64,000 nucleotides of DNA from SKLM01 sp964514285 (GTDB lineage: Bacteria > Chloroflexota > Anaerolineae > B4-G1). Shown piece after piece: positions 15,001 through 20,750 of the stretch. The first letter of the stretch is position 1. Each line of letters begins with the position of its first letter. Location of the stretch: the NCBI GenBank assembly GCA_964514285.1, contig CAZEQC010000010.1, positions 1 through 64,000 of the forward strand, read 5' to 3'. Position numbers and translations under genes: made by a program. The notes under the pieces were generated by a model. The model made no database searches, was not told where the DNA came from, and was given only the letters and a program-made list of their open reading frames with translations.

Positions 15001-15976
15001 CGCGGTCCTGACGTTGGCCGGTGCCGATCTGGTCATCAGCAAGACGGTGAGCGATCCCACCCCGAGGGCCGGCGCGACGGTCGTCTACACGCTCGGGCTC
15101 ACCAACCAAGGGCCCGGCCGCGCCACCGGCGTGGTGGTGAGCGATACGCTGCCCCTCGACGTGGCCTACGTCGGGGACGACGGCGGCGGTGCTTACGATG
15201 AGGGGGTTGGGGCCTGGACGGTCGGGACGTTGGGCGCCGGCCAGAGCGTCACGCTCCAGCTGACCGCCACGGTGGGAGCCGGTCTTTCCCCCGGAACGGT
15301 CGTCACCAACACAGCCCTCATCGGCGCGTCCCAGCAGGCGGATCCGGACGAGGACGACAATGTGGGCCGGGCGGCGCTGATCGCGCAGCATCCCCAGGCC
15401 GTGATCGCGACCGTGACGCCGGACCAGGGCGCCACGCTCGTCTACACTGATGCGCAGGGCTATACCACCACGGTGGAGATCCCGGCCGGCGCGGTCAGTG
15501 GGACCCTGACCGTGATCCTCACGCCCCTGGAGGAGCCGACGCATCCCTTGGGGCTGCTCTCCTTTGCCGGACACGCCTTCACCCTGGCGGTGTACGACGG
15601 CGTGGAGCTGCAACGGGGCTATCGCTTCGGCGAGCCGGTTCTGATCACCATCCACTACAGCGATGAGGACGTGGCGGGGCTCGATGAGACATCGCTGACG
15701 CTGGAGGTCTGGAACGGGGTCGGCTGGGAGGACGCGGCGTGTGATGGCTACGAGCGTCATCCGGTCGAGAACTGGCTGTCGGTGACGATCTGTCATCTGA
15801 GCGAGTTCGCGCTGCTGGGTGAGGGTCGATCCGTCCCCGTCGGCGGCGCGACGCTGGCGGCGACGTTGAGGGTCTCGGCGTGGCAGCGAGCGGTGTTGGT
15901 GGTGTTGGCGATGGTCGTCGCGCTGGCGGCCGTTATCGCGACGAGGAGGCGCCCTCGGCCTTCCGACAGATCGTGA
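2..15976 (+). CDS. Giant multidomain surface protein (LamG, PA14, PKD, DUF11 modules), 5' partial
   Basis: The frame is open to the left edge; the first possible start is GTG 29, so the true start may lie outside. From GTG 29 it encodes about 5315 residues, stopping at 15974-15976. Order seen (residues from GTG 29): hydrophobic segments about 31-70; acidic thrombospondin-3-like calcium repeats about 146-265; a hydrophobic stretch about 910-1090; more DxDxDG repeats about 1300-1430; six LamG-type modules between about 1447 and 3338, each with a C-x(4-5)-CP-x-AG-type motif near its start; a PA14-like module (about 2050-2175) inserted in the third LamG; Ig-like segments; a CBM9-like segment about 3840-4055; a P-domain-like segment about 4405-4570; two PKD domains about 4710-4870; two DUF11 repeats about 4870-5125; a C-terminal membrane helix with a TRRRPRP basic tail. 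It is probably anchored in the envelope and exposed for adhesion or glycan binding; that role is inferred. The frame is continuous across an N gap of unknown real size. Confidence 0.85.
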   Translation, partial: DFSGFDRRAVAAAARPLDRVSRALDLPGGAEEAGRLGQRLGLALSTLGLLGFLVIKRRSKAVYTVLVLVIVGSMVVTPLLQSQQVYAFSQKQAAQREEMERREDEERAAEDLRETLYGSDWDAHADPLGVGVGSREYGVGDATRMASRLQADNGDPDPESDDDGDGLTYAQEERLGTEPDDKDTDGDGITDNAEVKGFWYNNQWWYLDPLSPDTNDDGRLDTLECEVKTVKEGELSPEENACQDSDGDGTPDPFDRDDDGDGVPDRVDISPSRVEGSDDDGSPFDGEQPLLLQVDGLQPDEPAFVDFQIRPRDEERLWYAFNVLDWPSGDEAGQLKRKSGNDSTFEDVAVGDEPVAANASNGDMRLIPMLEIEMTGENVPLKFTDPAIDVTFVGGITGTLHFRQVDGDVEMEASIDAAGSLSATIYDDACDSLDDELHSFSGLSDGDTRVLSDEKLTELANGERSVVLSDGAHDVCVTMGNVINGAYEDRMVDREPLDPYGISVREKDHDETLLAYVPLNVLADETGEDRVAFTARMHYWPTADEWGDTQKVRMTWVVQMLTDHPCTDVEEDAGICSGDEWVLDSKKIVRAYDEAWRLTGLAVREDHGLKVAIVAEDPAEEASDEDRRYDDWLWGLAWGLQDTFLTGMDCEPLDGDACGGDGVRDVTIDTIHDRFDNRSNGGTSNEERWGIPITATQVTTYAYEHIDFVSHVMMTETRRILDDAFSTYVDRGSDAPTLLFAQESHYRSANLGDVAASEVITSQLTISLDPEESKEEVVTSLSWAPYRRQDGEWRTYPIDEYWDKMEVRFEGAFDDYQDDPDFEDIRDGQVMVAQMSYLTLFNGRSVLVEMGDEIVGNVDAGQTNAELAAWREEVSDGGGGVARVXXXXXXXXXXXXXXXXXXXXXXXXXXXXXXXXXXRMAVATLVLIGLSYVAAHTGTEWLTHGIRGVFTLMAASDAITAATTLYKAARGSAQALYKLSQATKSVFSKLGCVGILVSIAVAWGLFVYQVVSSDVDPASLAFTYALAQTVASIIASVILLAIAAIPVVGQILAAVIGLFDAVVLLICGALESDNPICRGISGWVAVAVAWVIFSQSIMVDFDDRDRLSIHAFSQDFLDASQGMSVGNSLVMEATVRNEIRLIDWADTNYNWMAGLYWWQMNNDNLRSSTFRYDLDARARSDHEGLSRYGIRQHEWSPESDSAESYVTYDDESTTSPLTEAGINRRLPLYLNESYAVPTQECWLLPCFLFVPVIPVCYVRTHKDSSNLNLGRNMRFDVFPATFDGFYDLTEKEGGYALAWSQDSSPAFPRLQDADGDGLRVEVAGGSDPDDLDWDTDGDGLSDYHETTIGSDPEDWDTDDDGLNDYDEVILETDPNRQDTDYDGLTDAEEVEGWSFVYDFDADGTPLSTWVSSDPLLIDGDDDSLSDFQEKTYGFHPGVVSDPSLLSFESEVSEPDAPRLLLRLDETDDATTFSDESGFLNNGTCAETHCPAAGHYGKYGNAPHFDGDNDYVAVDGLSSRLTGGAISFGGWVHAEGGMSEDGAIVAFNPEGGGNRHLLMYDPGEDGFYYHDPEAGDVYSSGRFDAGAWHHVFVVIDGDDNGRLYVNGAEEAAFSTAVRPAGDDRFSIGQAWDGGTPSNFFLGFIDEVLVFPRALTVSEIEEQAAGRYNPDDLRVTAGDRLRYEATVTNELFNRYAQGLLSTDFPAAFEELPPQDFVLQPRESVTMTGQVDVGTAPSGIYTLTQEADALINDWQEASDFAELFYHFSDDDTLLDDNSGAQPPRHGACESGHCPSLVDGRHGNGAGFDGSAAGDGSPDYVTADAVCDALTGPALSFGGWVYPKSGMTETGAVMAFNTSRGGNRHLLMYNPTAEKFYYYDPEAGDTYSANTFDPGTWYHVMVVIFEGESDNGYLYVNGVEEARFSTSIRPQEDDVFSLGQEWDGGATSNFFAGRLDEVMVFPRALYEDEVQAQFNSPMARFPFDEESGAQVFQDASGFENDATCQGDDRCPAAGEPGVIGHSLRFGGDDYVDVPDVDALAVDRGPFTLSAWIYPEGEPALSSCPFVAEYFSNNPYTGREDTERRCEGYPIDHDWGEDGWGQGYYREQDFEVRWTGTFYFREGDHTFRFTTDDGMRAWLGDIQLLDAWHEQGETTYEVVQHVDEGFHTVTVEYFEWAGNAVAQVSWTPGPLPQPQGILGADDYPAIQRVGNRLRLVLNDDTAFLTENEVLSPEAWNHVAASFDRDSNTWFLYVDGVEVDQFNVTGESPEAGTGFSVGRSAPTTTLELDTLSVLAGGDTSSHNDYDLELRVELRLDDGAWQEVWSHDEAWAEDYDVNVSRVFQDEAQIRLYEKDAGWGGIHDDDLGTHTVQAMDVSPFESTTRYESDAGDKMDLLWHLPDEARDAAAPFEGRIDEVAVHKKALSAEEVADAYEAGTVVLRLPLDDAPGSSEFVEALGQQNGSCSSAATCPTAGVPGRDEMALLFDGQDDVVTVSDVDTGDVRELTVAAWVRLKALPGGIMRFVTVGDEKAVIRYDDGQLDFYVGKVGVPTPVIQHVRHTPGWVADRWYHVAGTYDGDRMRLYLDGVEVGSRAVDGDLMGGDTIRLSSASEPLDGYLDDVRVYRRALSGGQVGELYEAAPEMTLLLDETTGATQFADFTGNGHDGSCGGDACPGAGTQGQIGLSAMFDGQDDVIEVDHDGALDPGDEMTLALWVKLTDTDPDQKLAGKSTIGDGFVLGITDGQLYPEIWDTSGNRYSAGWGRVNAGYWTHLALTWETGGDMVGYINGNEAGRISAGDTPIAANASPLRVGAAPWDGSSYHANGRLDHVTLHTRALSPREIRAMFRLQAKWVEERQHTEVTLDNDDPRSTLESTDDYRPNRDAVLQVHAEDATTSVTLVEMGVSTDGGTTTTWSAAPPCEDSEETAWCPTFEPTIGEGRYLLQFRATDGVGNRESPAGTYATLVDDTPPAISSGIAEGEILDPARKPDDTWVVHLSGTVSDPLIDGNTGSGVAALAVELRAIDAPQGGAGTVEEAEGNRVRATVDGTAWQADYPLLSADPTGTYTMTAVAVDEVGNRTTVVTLVTLGVDAAPPEASLDDVTAQTGVTGTITSTLQIGGLITETGAISVGLGGLRVNVLPAAMASMSGTVALYHFDEPAGATEFANQTGLAPATCQGDTCPTAGQDGVWGSALSFGGDYDTANDYVTADSVAAAFTDTMGLSFGAWVRPEYNPGNRAVLAFDAADGSQRNQIVHDDHHLWYRDGTTNVDVGVAHQEWVHVLVTIDEDGRGMAYLNGEPAQDEPFTTAVRPDPEGHFSVGQAWDGDTPSHFFSGLVDEVRVYSRALSPAEVHTVYAEAELGDAGSGVLDTTWAYTLPATLDGLYEINVRPEDIYGNSAPADARSVWTGAIDTRPPEVDLQVVEETEELAEVAGRPVFQATTTYTCWARDFNLVYTSTQGADLSFECPCREVAPHSTVVTDTFYHEVSPWYAGTFTDTTRLYEHTERCTVQGLQPAANIMRACDAYGHCAETRDLEPEELFEEIDAVYTTILTPARKSIITHTGTTTITGKTYARDGIDTVTVKDDGIPVGTPASLSCTNTVTTTRWTQAWTPSSEGRHTLAATTESCADEYHYYQSHEVTVDATPPQVTITPLLLNRDHRLSYGRVVLAGQALDGVLGSGVTRVEVSVDSGAWSEASLQGNAWSWDWYLGEEPDGARYTVSARATDRAGWTTRVTETVTVDLDVPNPITLTLTADGAPAPARGTVSTVPVTLDLSWDASEPPEKLSRYDVLWTVRTATQTVQVFEVVQPTDPLSSTYDAVFDAQQVEPQVTSVFTDGNTQVDDYGPVVVDTPRTPDTTALPAHGNPYRGWMDSGCTALGVDRRVAENAQGGAALDDPQRLYATWDSEALRLAWTGANWDYNGDLFIYLKTDPYSAPITSAYNPFTPTQDIEINLPGANAFVWVQDAQWAELYAWDDTESQLDHFRLDRTQYRFDAGLDGGLTDLRLPFDMLGIDDPATSPLVLYAFATDEEEMDLWATMPHQNPVNSERVVDTDLFAGAQHAMDWLHVYAWPNLGPGICPNDPVMGIVPAHADVDLRFDLSATPVGATYGLMSSDLFWLTDLLTDTNRVADLSQSFDFMDVRHPPVGEGETISYTLSYANHGTYTATQVTARATGLYGLELTGAVSDVVTIIIGTVPPGATGSVIFTGQVDASGGYADCMAGAGGDSGSCEDHRDWAVMGALVYDTAQGTTGTPLDWLWADHRVDTEPPEFLGILEPGSVIGVGENVFEGYAFDASGVPEVTLEAEPPAGGSYQTVCTDDAPFDGVWSCMWDAGAASDGDVYHIRLQATDGYGEQSDWTPWRTYVVDDTPPTVTLSAATTSTYSDTVLSQNTASFSGRVGDERGIAGAVVCLDDSCDQAELSVSGTSSYVYDHDAGSPDAIGACSGGELTVTFDVTETFDVGAVSLGFSADHPQRDALSVTLTSPGGMLVDVVEPPGGTPSEYQNLDVFLEDASPGEIHGARADDDTGLPSFDRPAHPDDPLQPLRGEGAAGAWTLTICDSGGGDRGSYKRSRLVLEEQGATFQNGVWFHTESDLREQDFVTHTLEARAIDLGGNESSQAVSVTFRIDNVAPQLTISDTVDLVAVGLVPTATRVMTGTSADGGRVQQIYAMVRTPGGEMVSVQVGRGGGRWWLDLKPEEVGEYTIWVNAVDLAGNSTSQGPLPVTVVRMKAVNDGPTALGETTTLTATVLGDGGYGFDWDLGDGTTMSDQASPVGHVYPAAGSYTATVTATKGSHTFTTTTAMLIEEAITGLEAVNDGPTGLGDATGLTATVATGSGVAYGWDFGDGQPSASDDQPVVAHNYAAGVHTATVVAVNNVSAMTATTVVRVTSYADVAITKTVAPAAPVVPGQAITYTLMFSNHGPDPALGVVISDAIPASVVTTSVVSSGVPLVQRAGTRYVWEVADPAPGEGGVITVTGVLSGPLAGGTITNTATITTTAVDTHTLDNTSFAVLTLAGADLVISKTVSDPTPRAGATVVYTLGLTNQGPGRATGVVVSDTLPLDVAYVGDDGGGAYDEGVGAWTVGTLGAGQSVTLQLTATVGAGLSPGTVVTNTALIGASQQADPDEDDNVGRAALIAQHPQAVIATVTPDQGATLVYTDAQGYTTTVEIPAGAVSGTLTVILTPLEEPTHPLGLLSFAGHAFTLAVYDGVELQRGYRFGEPVLITIHYSDEDVAGLDETSLTLEVWNGVGWEDAACDGYERHPVENWLSVTICHLSEFALLGEGRSVPVGGATLAATLRVSAWQRAVLVVLAMVVALAAVIATRRRPRPSDRS
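392..420. repeat. 7-bp tandem repeat (GGAGTAG type) inside a coding region
   Basis: Four consecutive heptamers are visible: ggagtag, gaagtag, ggagtat, ggagtag. Related arrays occur at 30911 and 42971. Here the array is inside the giant gene and encodes a Gly/Val-rich stretch (GVGVGSREYGVGD) just before the first calcium-binding repeats. Because 7 is not a multiple of 3, the insertion must have been tolerated by frame adjustment. Confidence 0.8.
2656..2755. other. Assembly gap (100 N)
   Basis: Exactly 100 N lie inside the giant surface-protein gene. A round 100 usually marks a scaffold join of unknown length, so the continuity of the reading frame here, and the residues just before the hydrophobic stretch, are not established. 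Confidence 0.97.
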
Positions 15977-16033
15977 CAGGGCCCAAGGTACCCGGCACTT
16001 TCGCTTACACAGCCCTGCTCCCTCGCCTGCGAC

Positions 16034-16054
16034 GCCCTCGAGGACGAGGGCTTT
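16034..16054 (+). terminator. Probable terminator after the giant gene
   Basis: A 7-bp perfect stem GCCCTCG/CGAGGGC with loop AGGA is followed by only three T. It lies 58 bases after the giant gene stop. The short T tract makes it a moderate call. Confidence 0.5.
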
Positions 16055-16095
16055 GAGCCTAGATGCGATGGCCGTGGGGGGCGGCAAGACGAGCG

Positions 16096-16124
16096 TTGAC
16101 ATCTTCGTCCTTTCATTGTATACT
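16096..16124 (+). promoter_or_regulatory. Sigma-70-type promoter of the mazG-proS operon
   Basis: TTGACA at 16096-16101 and TATACT at 16119-16124 with a 17-bp spacer. The predicted start point is only a few bases before the leader ATG at 16135, so the leader would be almost leaderless. Confidence 0.8.
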
Positions 16125-16134
16125 GCGCCTCACG

Positions 16135-16215
16135 ATGTGCTTGACATTCACTGTCGGCTTTCTCTGCCCGCTGGCCGGTCCCTTATGGGGAGCTGGCTCT
16201 GGGCAGGCCGATTAG
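16135..16215 (+). CDS. Short leader ORF (26 codons) upstream of mazG-proS
   Basis: ATG 16135 to TAG 16213-16215 encodes 26 residues rich in Leu and Gly, with two Cys, two Pro (LCPLAGPLW) and one Trp. It sits between a strong promoter and an intrinsic terminator, the arrangement of an attenuator leader. No Shine-Dalgarno sequence is possible because the predicted transcript starts just before the ATG. Which amino acid or signal would be sensed is not clear; proline is tempting because proS lies downstream, but only two Pro codons are present. This ORF is a candidate, not an established gene. Confidence 0.4.
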   Translation: MCLTFTVGFLCPLAGPLWGAGSGQAD

Positions 16216-16240
16216 GTTAGACACTCAATCGCTGGCACGA

Positions 16241-16271
16241 CCAGCCCTCCAGATCAAGAGGGCTGGTTTTT
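16241..16271 (+). terminator. Intrinsic terminator or attenuator before mazG
   Basis: The 9-bp stem CCAGCCCTC/GAGGGCTGG with loop CAGATCAA is followed by five T (16267-16271). It lies between the promoter and leader at 16096-16215 and the mazG start, so readthrough would control the downstream operon. Confidence 0.75.
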
Positions 16272-16356
16272 GTATAGGAACCGCGCACATCCCATGACGC
16301 GCCGGTTGGCGGAGCGACGGGGATGGCGCACGAGAAGACGGGTAGGGTCTGATCCG

Positions 16357-16665
16357 ATGTCGATGACCATTCAGGATCTGACGGACGCGATGAACCGTTT
16401 CGTGGAGGCTATGGGGTGGTATCGGGAGGCGTCGCCATCCCCGCAGACGCCGCGCAACATCGCCATCTCGCTCTCGTTGGAGGCGGCGGAGGTGCTGGAG
16501 CATTATCAGTGGGGCGGGGAGGCGGACGCAGAGTCGCTGGCCGGAGAGCTGGCCGACGTGGCCCTCTACCTCCTCCAGCTAGCCTATTTAGAGGAGGTCG
16601 ACCTGGAGCAGGCCGTCCTTGACAAGCTGGATGAGAACTACCAGCGCACTTGGCTGAAGGAGTAG
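16357..16665 (+). CDS. MazG-like nucleotide pyrophosphohydrolase
   Basis: 102 residues, the usual size of single-domain MazG-like (dUTPase-type) NTP pyrophosphohydrolases, which cleave (d)NTPs to NMP and pyrophosphate. The metal-binding core is visible as LSLEAAEVLEHYQW followed by ELADVALYLLQLA, an all-alpha EAAE...ELAD arrangement. ATG 16357 is chosen because the homologous part begins there (MSMTIQDL); an upstream in-frame extension from 16270 is Arg-rich and starts in the terminator tail, so it is unlikely. ATG 16363 is an alternative. The stop is 2 bases before the phosphoesterase start, so the two are probably cotranscribed. The natural substrate cannot be told from sequence. Confidence 0.82.
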   Translation: MSMTIQDLTDAMNRFVEAMGWYREASPSPQTPRNIAISLSLEAAEVLEHYQWGGEADAESLAGELADVALYLLQLAYLEEVDLEQAVLDKLDENYQRTWLKE

Positions 16666-16667
16666 GG

Positions 16668-17288
16668 GTGCAGATCCTCGCCGTCAGCGACCAGGTGGCC
16701 GACGCCGTCTACCGGGGCTGCACGAGCGGACGCTTTGACGACGTGGACCTGGCGGTCTCCTGCGGCGATCTGCCCTATTCCTACCTAGAGTTTATCGTAA
16801 CGATGCTGGGGGTGCCCTGCTGTTACGTTCACGGGAACCACGATCACCCGGAGTACAGGGCAAACGGCGTCGTGCTGACCGAGCCGGGGGGATGGATCAA
16901 CCTGGACGGTCGAACGGTCGAGAGGAAGGGCCTTCTGCTGGCCGGCCTGGAGGGATCGATTCGCTACAAGCCAGATGCACCCTATCAGTACAAAGAGCCG
17001 CAGATGGCCTGGAAGGCATGGGAGCTCGTGCCGTCGTTCCTGGTGAACCGTCTACGCCGTGGCCGCTACGTCGACATCCTGGTCACCCACTCGCCGCCCT
17101 ATGGCATTCACGATGGCGATGACCTGGCTCATCGGGGCTTCAGGACGTTTCTCGGCCTCATGGACTGGTTCAAGCCACGCTATTTGCTCCACGGACACAA
17201 GCACGTCTACGGGCCGGAGCCGACGCACACCCATCATGGACAGACTGAGGTGATCAACGTCTATCCCTATCGGGTGATCAGCACCTGA
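16668..17288 (+). CDS. Calcineurin-like metallophosphoesterase
   Basis: 206 residues. Metallophosphoesterase motifs appear in order: SD near the N-terminus (ILAVSDQV), CGDL, GNHDH, THSPP and HGHKH, which would bind two metal ions. No signal peptide or membrane segment is seen, so it is cytoplasmic. GTG 16668 is chosen because GAAGGAG lies 4-10 bases upstream and it follows the mazG stop directly; a TTG at 16650 would start within mazG. The substrate is unknown. The position after a MazG-like gene and before proS suggests housekeeping nucleotide or RNA-end metabolism, but this is only context. Confidence 0.85.
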   Translation: MQILAVSDQVADAVYRGCTSGRFDDVDLAVSCGDLPYSYLEFIVTMLGVPCCYVHGNHDHPEYRANGVVLTEPGGWINLDGRTVERKGLLLAGLEGSIRYKPDAPYQYKEPQMAWKAWELVPSFLVNRLRRGRYVDILVTHSPPYGIHDGDDLAHRGFRTFLGLMDWFKPRYLLHGHKHVYGPEPTHTHHGQTEVINVYPYRVIST

Positions 17289-17348
17289 CGCCCTCTGCGT
17301 CAAGTCTGCGAAGGCTGAGGAGAGATCACGACACGAAAGGAGAGGTTT

Positions 17349-18785
17349 ATGGCTGAGAAGATCACGCCGCGCAGCGAGGATTACTCTCGTTGGTACACGG
17401 ACGTCATCCAAAAGACAGATTTGGCCGACTACGCCCCGGTCAAAGGCTGTATGGTGATCAAGCCCTACGGTTTCACACTTTGGGAGAACATCAAGGAGGG
17501 GCTCGATAGTCGGTTCAAGGCGACGGGACACGTCAACGCTTATTTCCCCCTCTTGATTCCATTGAGCTTCATCGAGAGGGAGAGCGAGCACGTGGCGGGC
17601 TTCTCCCCCGAGCTGGCCGTCGTCACCCACGGCGGGGGCAAGGAGCTGGAGGACCCGTTGGTCGTCCGCCCCACGTCGGAGACGATCATCGGGCATATGT
17701 ACGCCGATTGGATTCAGTCCTATCGCGATCTGCCGGTCCTGATCAACCAGTGGGCGAACGTGGTGCGCTGGGAGATGCGCACGCGTCCTTTCCTGCGGAC
17801 GACCGAGTTCCTCTGGCAGGAGGGGCATACGGCGCACGCCTCGGCGGAGGAGGCGCGCGAGGAGACCTTGCGTATGCTCCAGGTGTACGTCGACTTCGCG
17901 ATCGAGGATGCGGCGATCCCCGTCATCGCCGGGCGGAAGAGCGAGAGCGACAAGTTCGCGGGAGCGGTCAACAGCTATACCATCGAGGCGATGATGGGCG
18001 ATCGTAAGGCGCTCCAGGCCGGCACCAGCCATTTCTTGGGTCAGAACTTCGCCAAGGCGTTCGATATCCAGTATCTGGACGAGAACAACGAGCTGCAGTA
18101 CGTCTGGACCACGAGCTGGGGGGTCAGCACGCGCATGGTGGGGGCCGTGGTCATGGTCCACGGGGACGATCAAGGGCTGGTGCTGCCCCCCAAGCTGGCG
18201 CCTCATCAGGTGGTGATCGTACCGATCTGGAGGGGAGACGACGAGCGGCGCTCGGTGCTGGAGACGGTGGAGCGGGTTCAGAGCCTGGTCGGCGGCGACG
18301 TGCGCTTCCACGTCGACGACCGCGAGGCCTACTCCCCGGGTTGGAAGTTCAACGAGTGGGAGATGCGCGGCGTGCCCCTGCGGATGGAGATTGGCCCCCG
18401 GGACGTGGAGCAAGGGCAGGTGGTCTTGGTACGGCGCGATCTTGCGGGCCGAGCGAGAAAGAAGATCGTCCCCATCGGGGATGGCTTGAGCGAGGCCACG
18501 CGCGACACGCTGGACGAGATCCAGCAGAATCTCTATCAGCAGGCGCTCGCCTACCGCGAGGACCATACGCGCTATCCCGAGGACTATGAGGCGTTCAAGG
18601 AGGCGGTGGAGGAGGGTTTCGCCAACGCGTGGTGGTGCGGCGACGCGGCTTGCGAGGCTCAGATCAAGGACGATACGAAGGCGACGCTGCGCTGTATCCC
18701 GCTGGAGCAGCCTTCCGGCGTAGGAAGGTGTGTGCGCTGTGGTGAGGAAGCCAAGGAGCGCGCGGTTTTCGCCAGAGCCTATTAG
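17349..18785 (+). CDS. proS: Prolyl-tRNA synthetase, archaeal/eukaryotic type
   Basis: 478 residues, the usual length of the short archaeal/eukaryotic-type class II ProRS, which lacks the editing insertion of the long bacterial type. Class II motifs are seen: motif 1 region GFTLWENIKEGLD, motif 2 RWEMRTRPFLRTTEFLWQEGH, motif 3 region WGVSTRMVGAVVMVHGDDQG, followed by the anticodon-binding domain (QVVIVPIWRG) and a C-terminal segment with four Cys (CGDAACEAQ, CVRCGEEAKER) ending in RAY, typical of this type. It charges tRNA-Pro in the cytoplasm. AAAGGAGAGG lies just before ATG 17349. It follows mazG and the phosphoesterase on the same strand and may be controlled by the terminator at 16241. 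Confidence 0.95.
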   Translation: MAEKITPRSEDYSRWYTDVIQKTDLADYAPVKGCMVIKPYGFTLWENIKEGLDSRFKATGHVNAYFPLLIPLSFIERESEHVAGFSPELAVVTHGGGKELEDPLVVRPTSETIIGHMYADWIQSYRDLPVLINQWANVVRWEMRTRPFLRTTEFLWQEGHTAHASAEEAREETLRMLQVYVDFAIEDAAIPVIAGRKSESDKFAGAVNSYTIEAMMGDRKALQAGTSHFLGQNFAKAFDIQYLDENNELQYVWTTSWGVSTRMVGAVVMVHGDDQGLVLPPKLAPHQVVIVPIWRGDDERRSVLETVERVQSLVGGDVRFHVDDREAYSPGWKFNEWEMRGVPLRMEIGPRDVEQGQVVLVRRDLAGRARKKIVPIGDGLSEATRDTLDEIQQNLYQQALAYREDHTRYPEDYEAFKEAVEEGFANAWWCGDAACEAQIKDDTKATLRCIPLEQPSGVGRCVRCGEEAKERAVFARAY

Positions 18786-18806
18786 ATCAGCCTGCGAGGT
18801 CCATCG

Positions 18807-20750
18807 ATGATCCTATTCCTTCGTCGACCCATTCGTGGATGTCACCGTCTCACGTGGCTCGTCCTGCTGCTGATGGGGCTGGTGACGGGTTGCGCCGATC
18901 CTATCACGCCGGATCCCACGGCGACGATGGATCCGACATCCACCGCGACGCCCTCTTCCACGCCAACCCCCGTGCCCACCAGCACACCGACGGCGACGCC
19001 CTTGCCGCCCAAAGAGCTGACCGTCTGTCAGGGAGAGGAGCCAAACACGCTCTTCATCTACGGCGGTCCCTCGCGCGCTTCGCGCAACGTGCTCAACGCC
19101 ATCTACGATGGCCCCATCGACAAGCGGGACCACACGTTCGAGCCGGTGATTCTGGAGCGGCTCCCCAGCCTGGAGGGCGGCGACGTTGCTCTGCGCACTG
19201 CTTACGTGGGCCAGGATGAACGGGTGCTCAACGCCGATGGTGAGGTTGTGGACCTGGTGCCCGAGGTCACCGTCCAAGACGCGGACGGGGAGGCGGTGGT
19301 CTTCGACGGCGAGGTGGTCAGTATGACGCAGATGGTGGTCACCTTCACCTTGCGCGCCGACGTCACCTGGGCCGACGGTGAGAGACTGACGGCGGAGGAC
19401 TCCAGGTTCTCGCATCAGCTGGTCGGGGAGCTCGACGACGCCGCGCTCCAGCGGCGGCTGGACCTTACTGCCAGCTACGAGGTGGAGGGCGATCGGACGG
19501 TCGTCTGGACCGGCGTGCCCGGCTACCGCGACACGTACTATCTGCTCAACTTCTACCATCCGCTGCCCCAGCACGTCCTGGGGGGCACGAGTGTTGAGAA
19601 GCTGCTGGAGACGGAGGTGGTTCAGCGTCGCCCGTTGGGATGGGGGCCCTTTGTGGTCGAGGCGTGGGCGGAGGGGGACCACATCAGCTTGGTCCGCAAC
19701 CCGCACTACTTCCGGGCCTCAGAGGGGCTCCCGCACGTCGATCGGGTGACGTTCCGCTTCATCGAAGACCCCCAGGAAGCGATGGAGGCGCTGGTGAACG
19801 GCGACTGTGACGTCGTCTCCGAGGATCTGATGGGAAGAGCGGAGCTGACGCCCTGGCTGGAGGCCCTGAACTCGAGGGGAGTGCATCTCGTTACCGCGCC
19901 AAGCAGGGAGTGGGAGCACCTCGATTTCGGCATCCAGCCGGCTCGCTGGTCGGGAAGAGTGAGGTTTTTCGATGACCGAGGGGTGCGCCAAGCCCTGGCC
20001 CACTGCGTCGATCGGGAACGACTTGCCGAGGAGGCGTTCCCCACCGCCGACGCTCCCGTGGCAGACAGCTACGTGCTGCCCGGGCATCCTCTGCATGGCG
20101 GCGATGAGATCCACTATTGGTCGTACGATCCTGCCCTCGGTCGGTCGATGCTGGTGGAGGCAGGATGGCGGGACGAGGACGGGGACGGCATCCGGGAGGC
20201 CCACGGCGCGTCGGGCGTCGCCGCCGGCACGGTCTTCTCGGTGACGCTGCTGACGACCGAGGGCGATGCAGCCCGTCAGCGGGTAGCCGGCGTTCTCGGG
20301 GAGAACCTGGGCGAGTGCGGCGTGGGGCTGTCGGTTGAGTCCCTGGCGCCGGACGTCTTCTACGCCGATGGCCCCGACGGCCCGGTGTTCGGCCGGCAGT
20401 TCGATCTGGCTCTCTTCTCCTGGTTGAACGGCCTGGGCGCTCCGTGCGGGTTGTATCTGTCGTCACAGATTCCCACCGAGGAGAATTGGTGGGCGACCAG
20501 CAACAACCCGGGCTACGCCAACGAGGCCTACGACGAGGCGTGTCGGTCGGCGCTGGACGCGCTCTATGGAACTCCCGCCCATGCTCGCTTCCACCGGGAG
20601 GCGCAGCGCATCTTCTCTCAGGATCTACCCGTGCTTCCGCTCTACTTCGTGCCTCGGATGGTCGCTGTGGGGCCCGGGGTGGAGGGGGTGGTACTCGATC
20701 CCAGCGAGCAGACGGCGTTCTGGAATATCGAGGCCTTTGACGTTGACTGA
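18807..20750 (+). CDS. ABC transporter substrate-binding lipoprotein, peptide/nickel family 5
   Basis: 647 residues. An N-terminal signal with lipobox LVTGC predicts a lipid-anchored protein, followed by a Thr/Pro/Ser-rich linker (residues about 35-68) and then an SBP family 5 fold: PLGWGPFVVEAWAEGDHI, NPHYF, FRFIEDPQEAMEALVNGDCD, and the later RQALAHCVDRERLAE segment. Members bind oligopeptides, nickel or sugars for uptake. No permease or ATPase for this class lies beside it, so it is an orphan receptor here. It starts 21 bases after proS and overlaps the next gene by 8 bases. The ligand is not predictable. Confidence 0.88.
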   Translation: MILFLRRPIRGCHRLTWLVLLLMGLVTGCADPITPDPTATMDPTSTATPSSTPTPVPTSTPTATPLPPKELTVCQGEEPNTLFIYGGPSRASRNVLNAIYDGPIDKRDHTFEPVILERLPSLEGGDVALRTAYVGQDERVLNADGEVVDLVPEVTVQDADGEAVVFDGEVVSMTQMVVTFTLRADVTWADGERLTAEDSRFSHQLVGELDDAALQRRLDLTASYEVEGDRTVVWTGVPGYRDTYYLLNFYHPLPQHVLGGTSVEKLLETEVVQRRPLGWGPFVVEAWAEGDHISLVRNPHYFRASEGLPHVDRVTFRFIEDPQEAMEALVNGDCDVVSEDLMGRAELTPWLEALNSRGVHLVTAPSREWEHLDFGIQPARWSGRVRFFDDRGVRQALAHCVDRERLAEEAFPTADAPVADSYVLPGHPLHGGDEIHYWSYDPALGRSMLVEAGWRDEDGDGIREAHGASGVAAGTVFSVTLLTTEGDAARQRVAGVLGENLGECGVGLSVESLAPDVFYADGPDGPVFGRQFDLALFSWLNGLGAPCGLYLSSQIPTEENWWATSNNPGYANEAYDEACRSALDALYGTPAHARFHREAQRIFSQDLPVLPLYFVPRMVAVGPGVEGVVLDPSEQTAFWNIEAFDVD

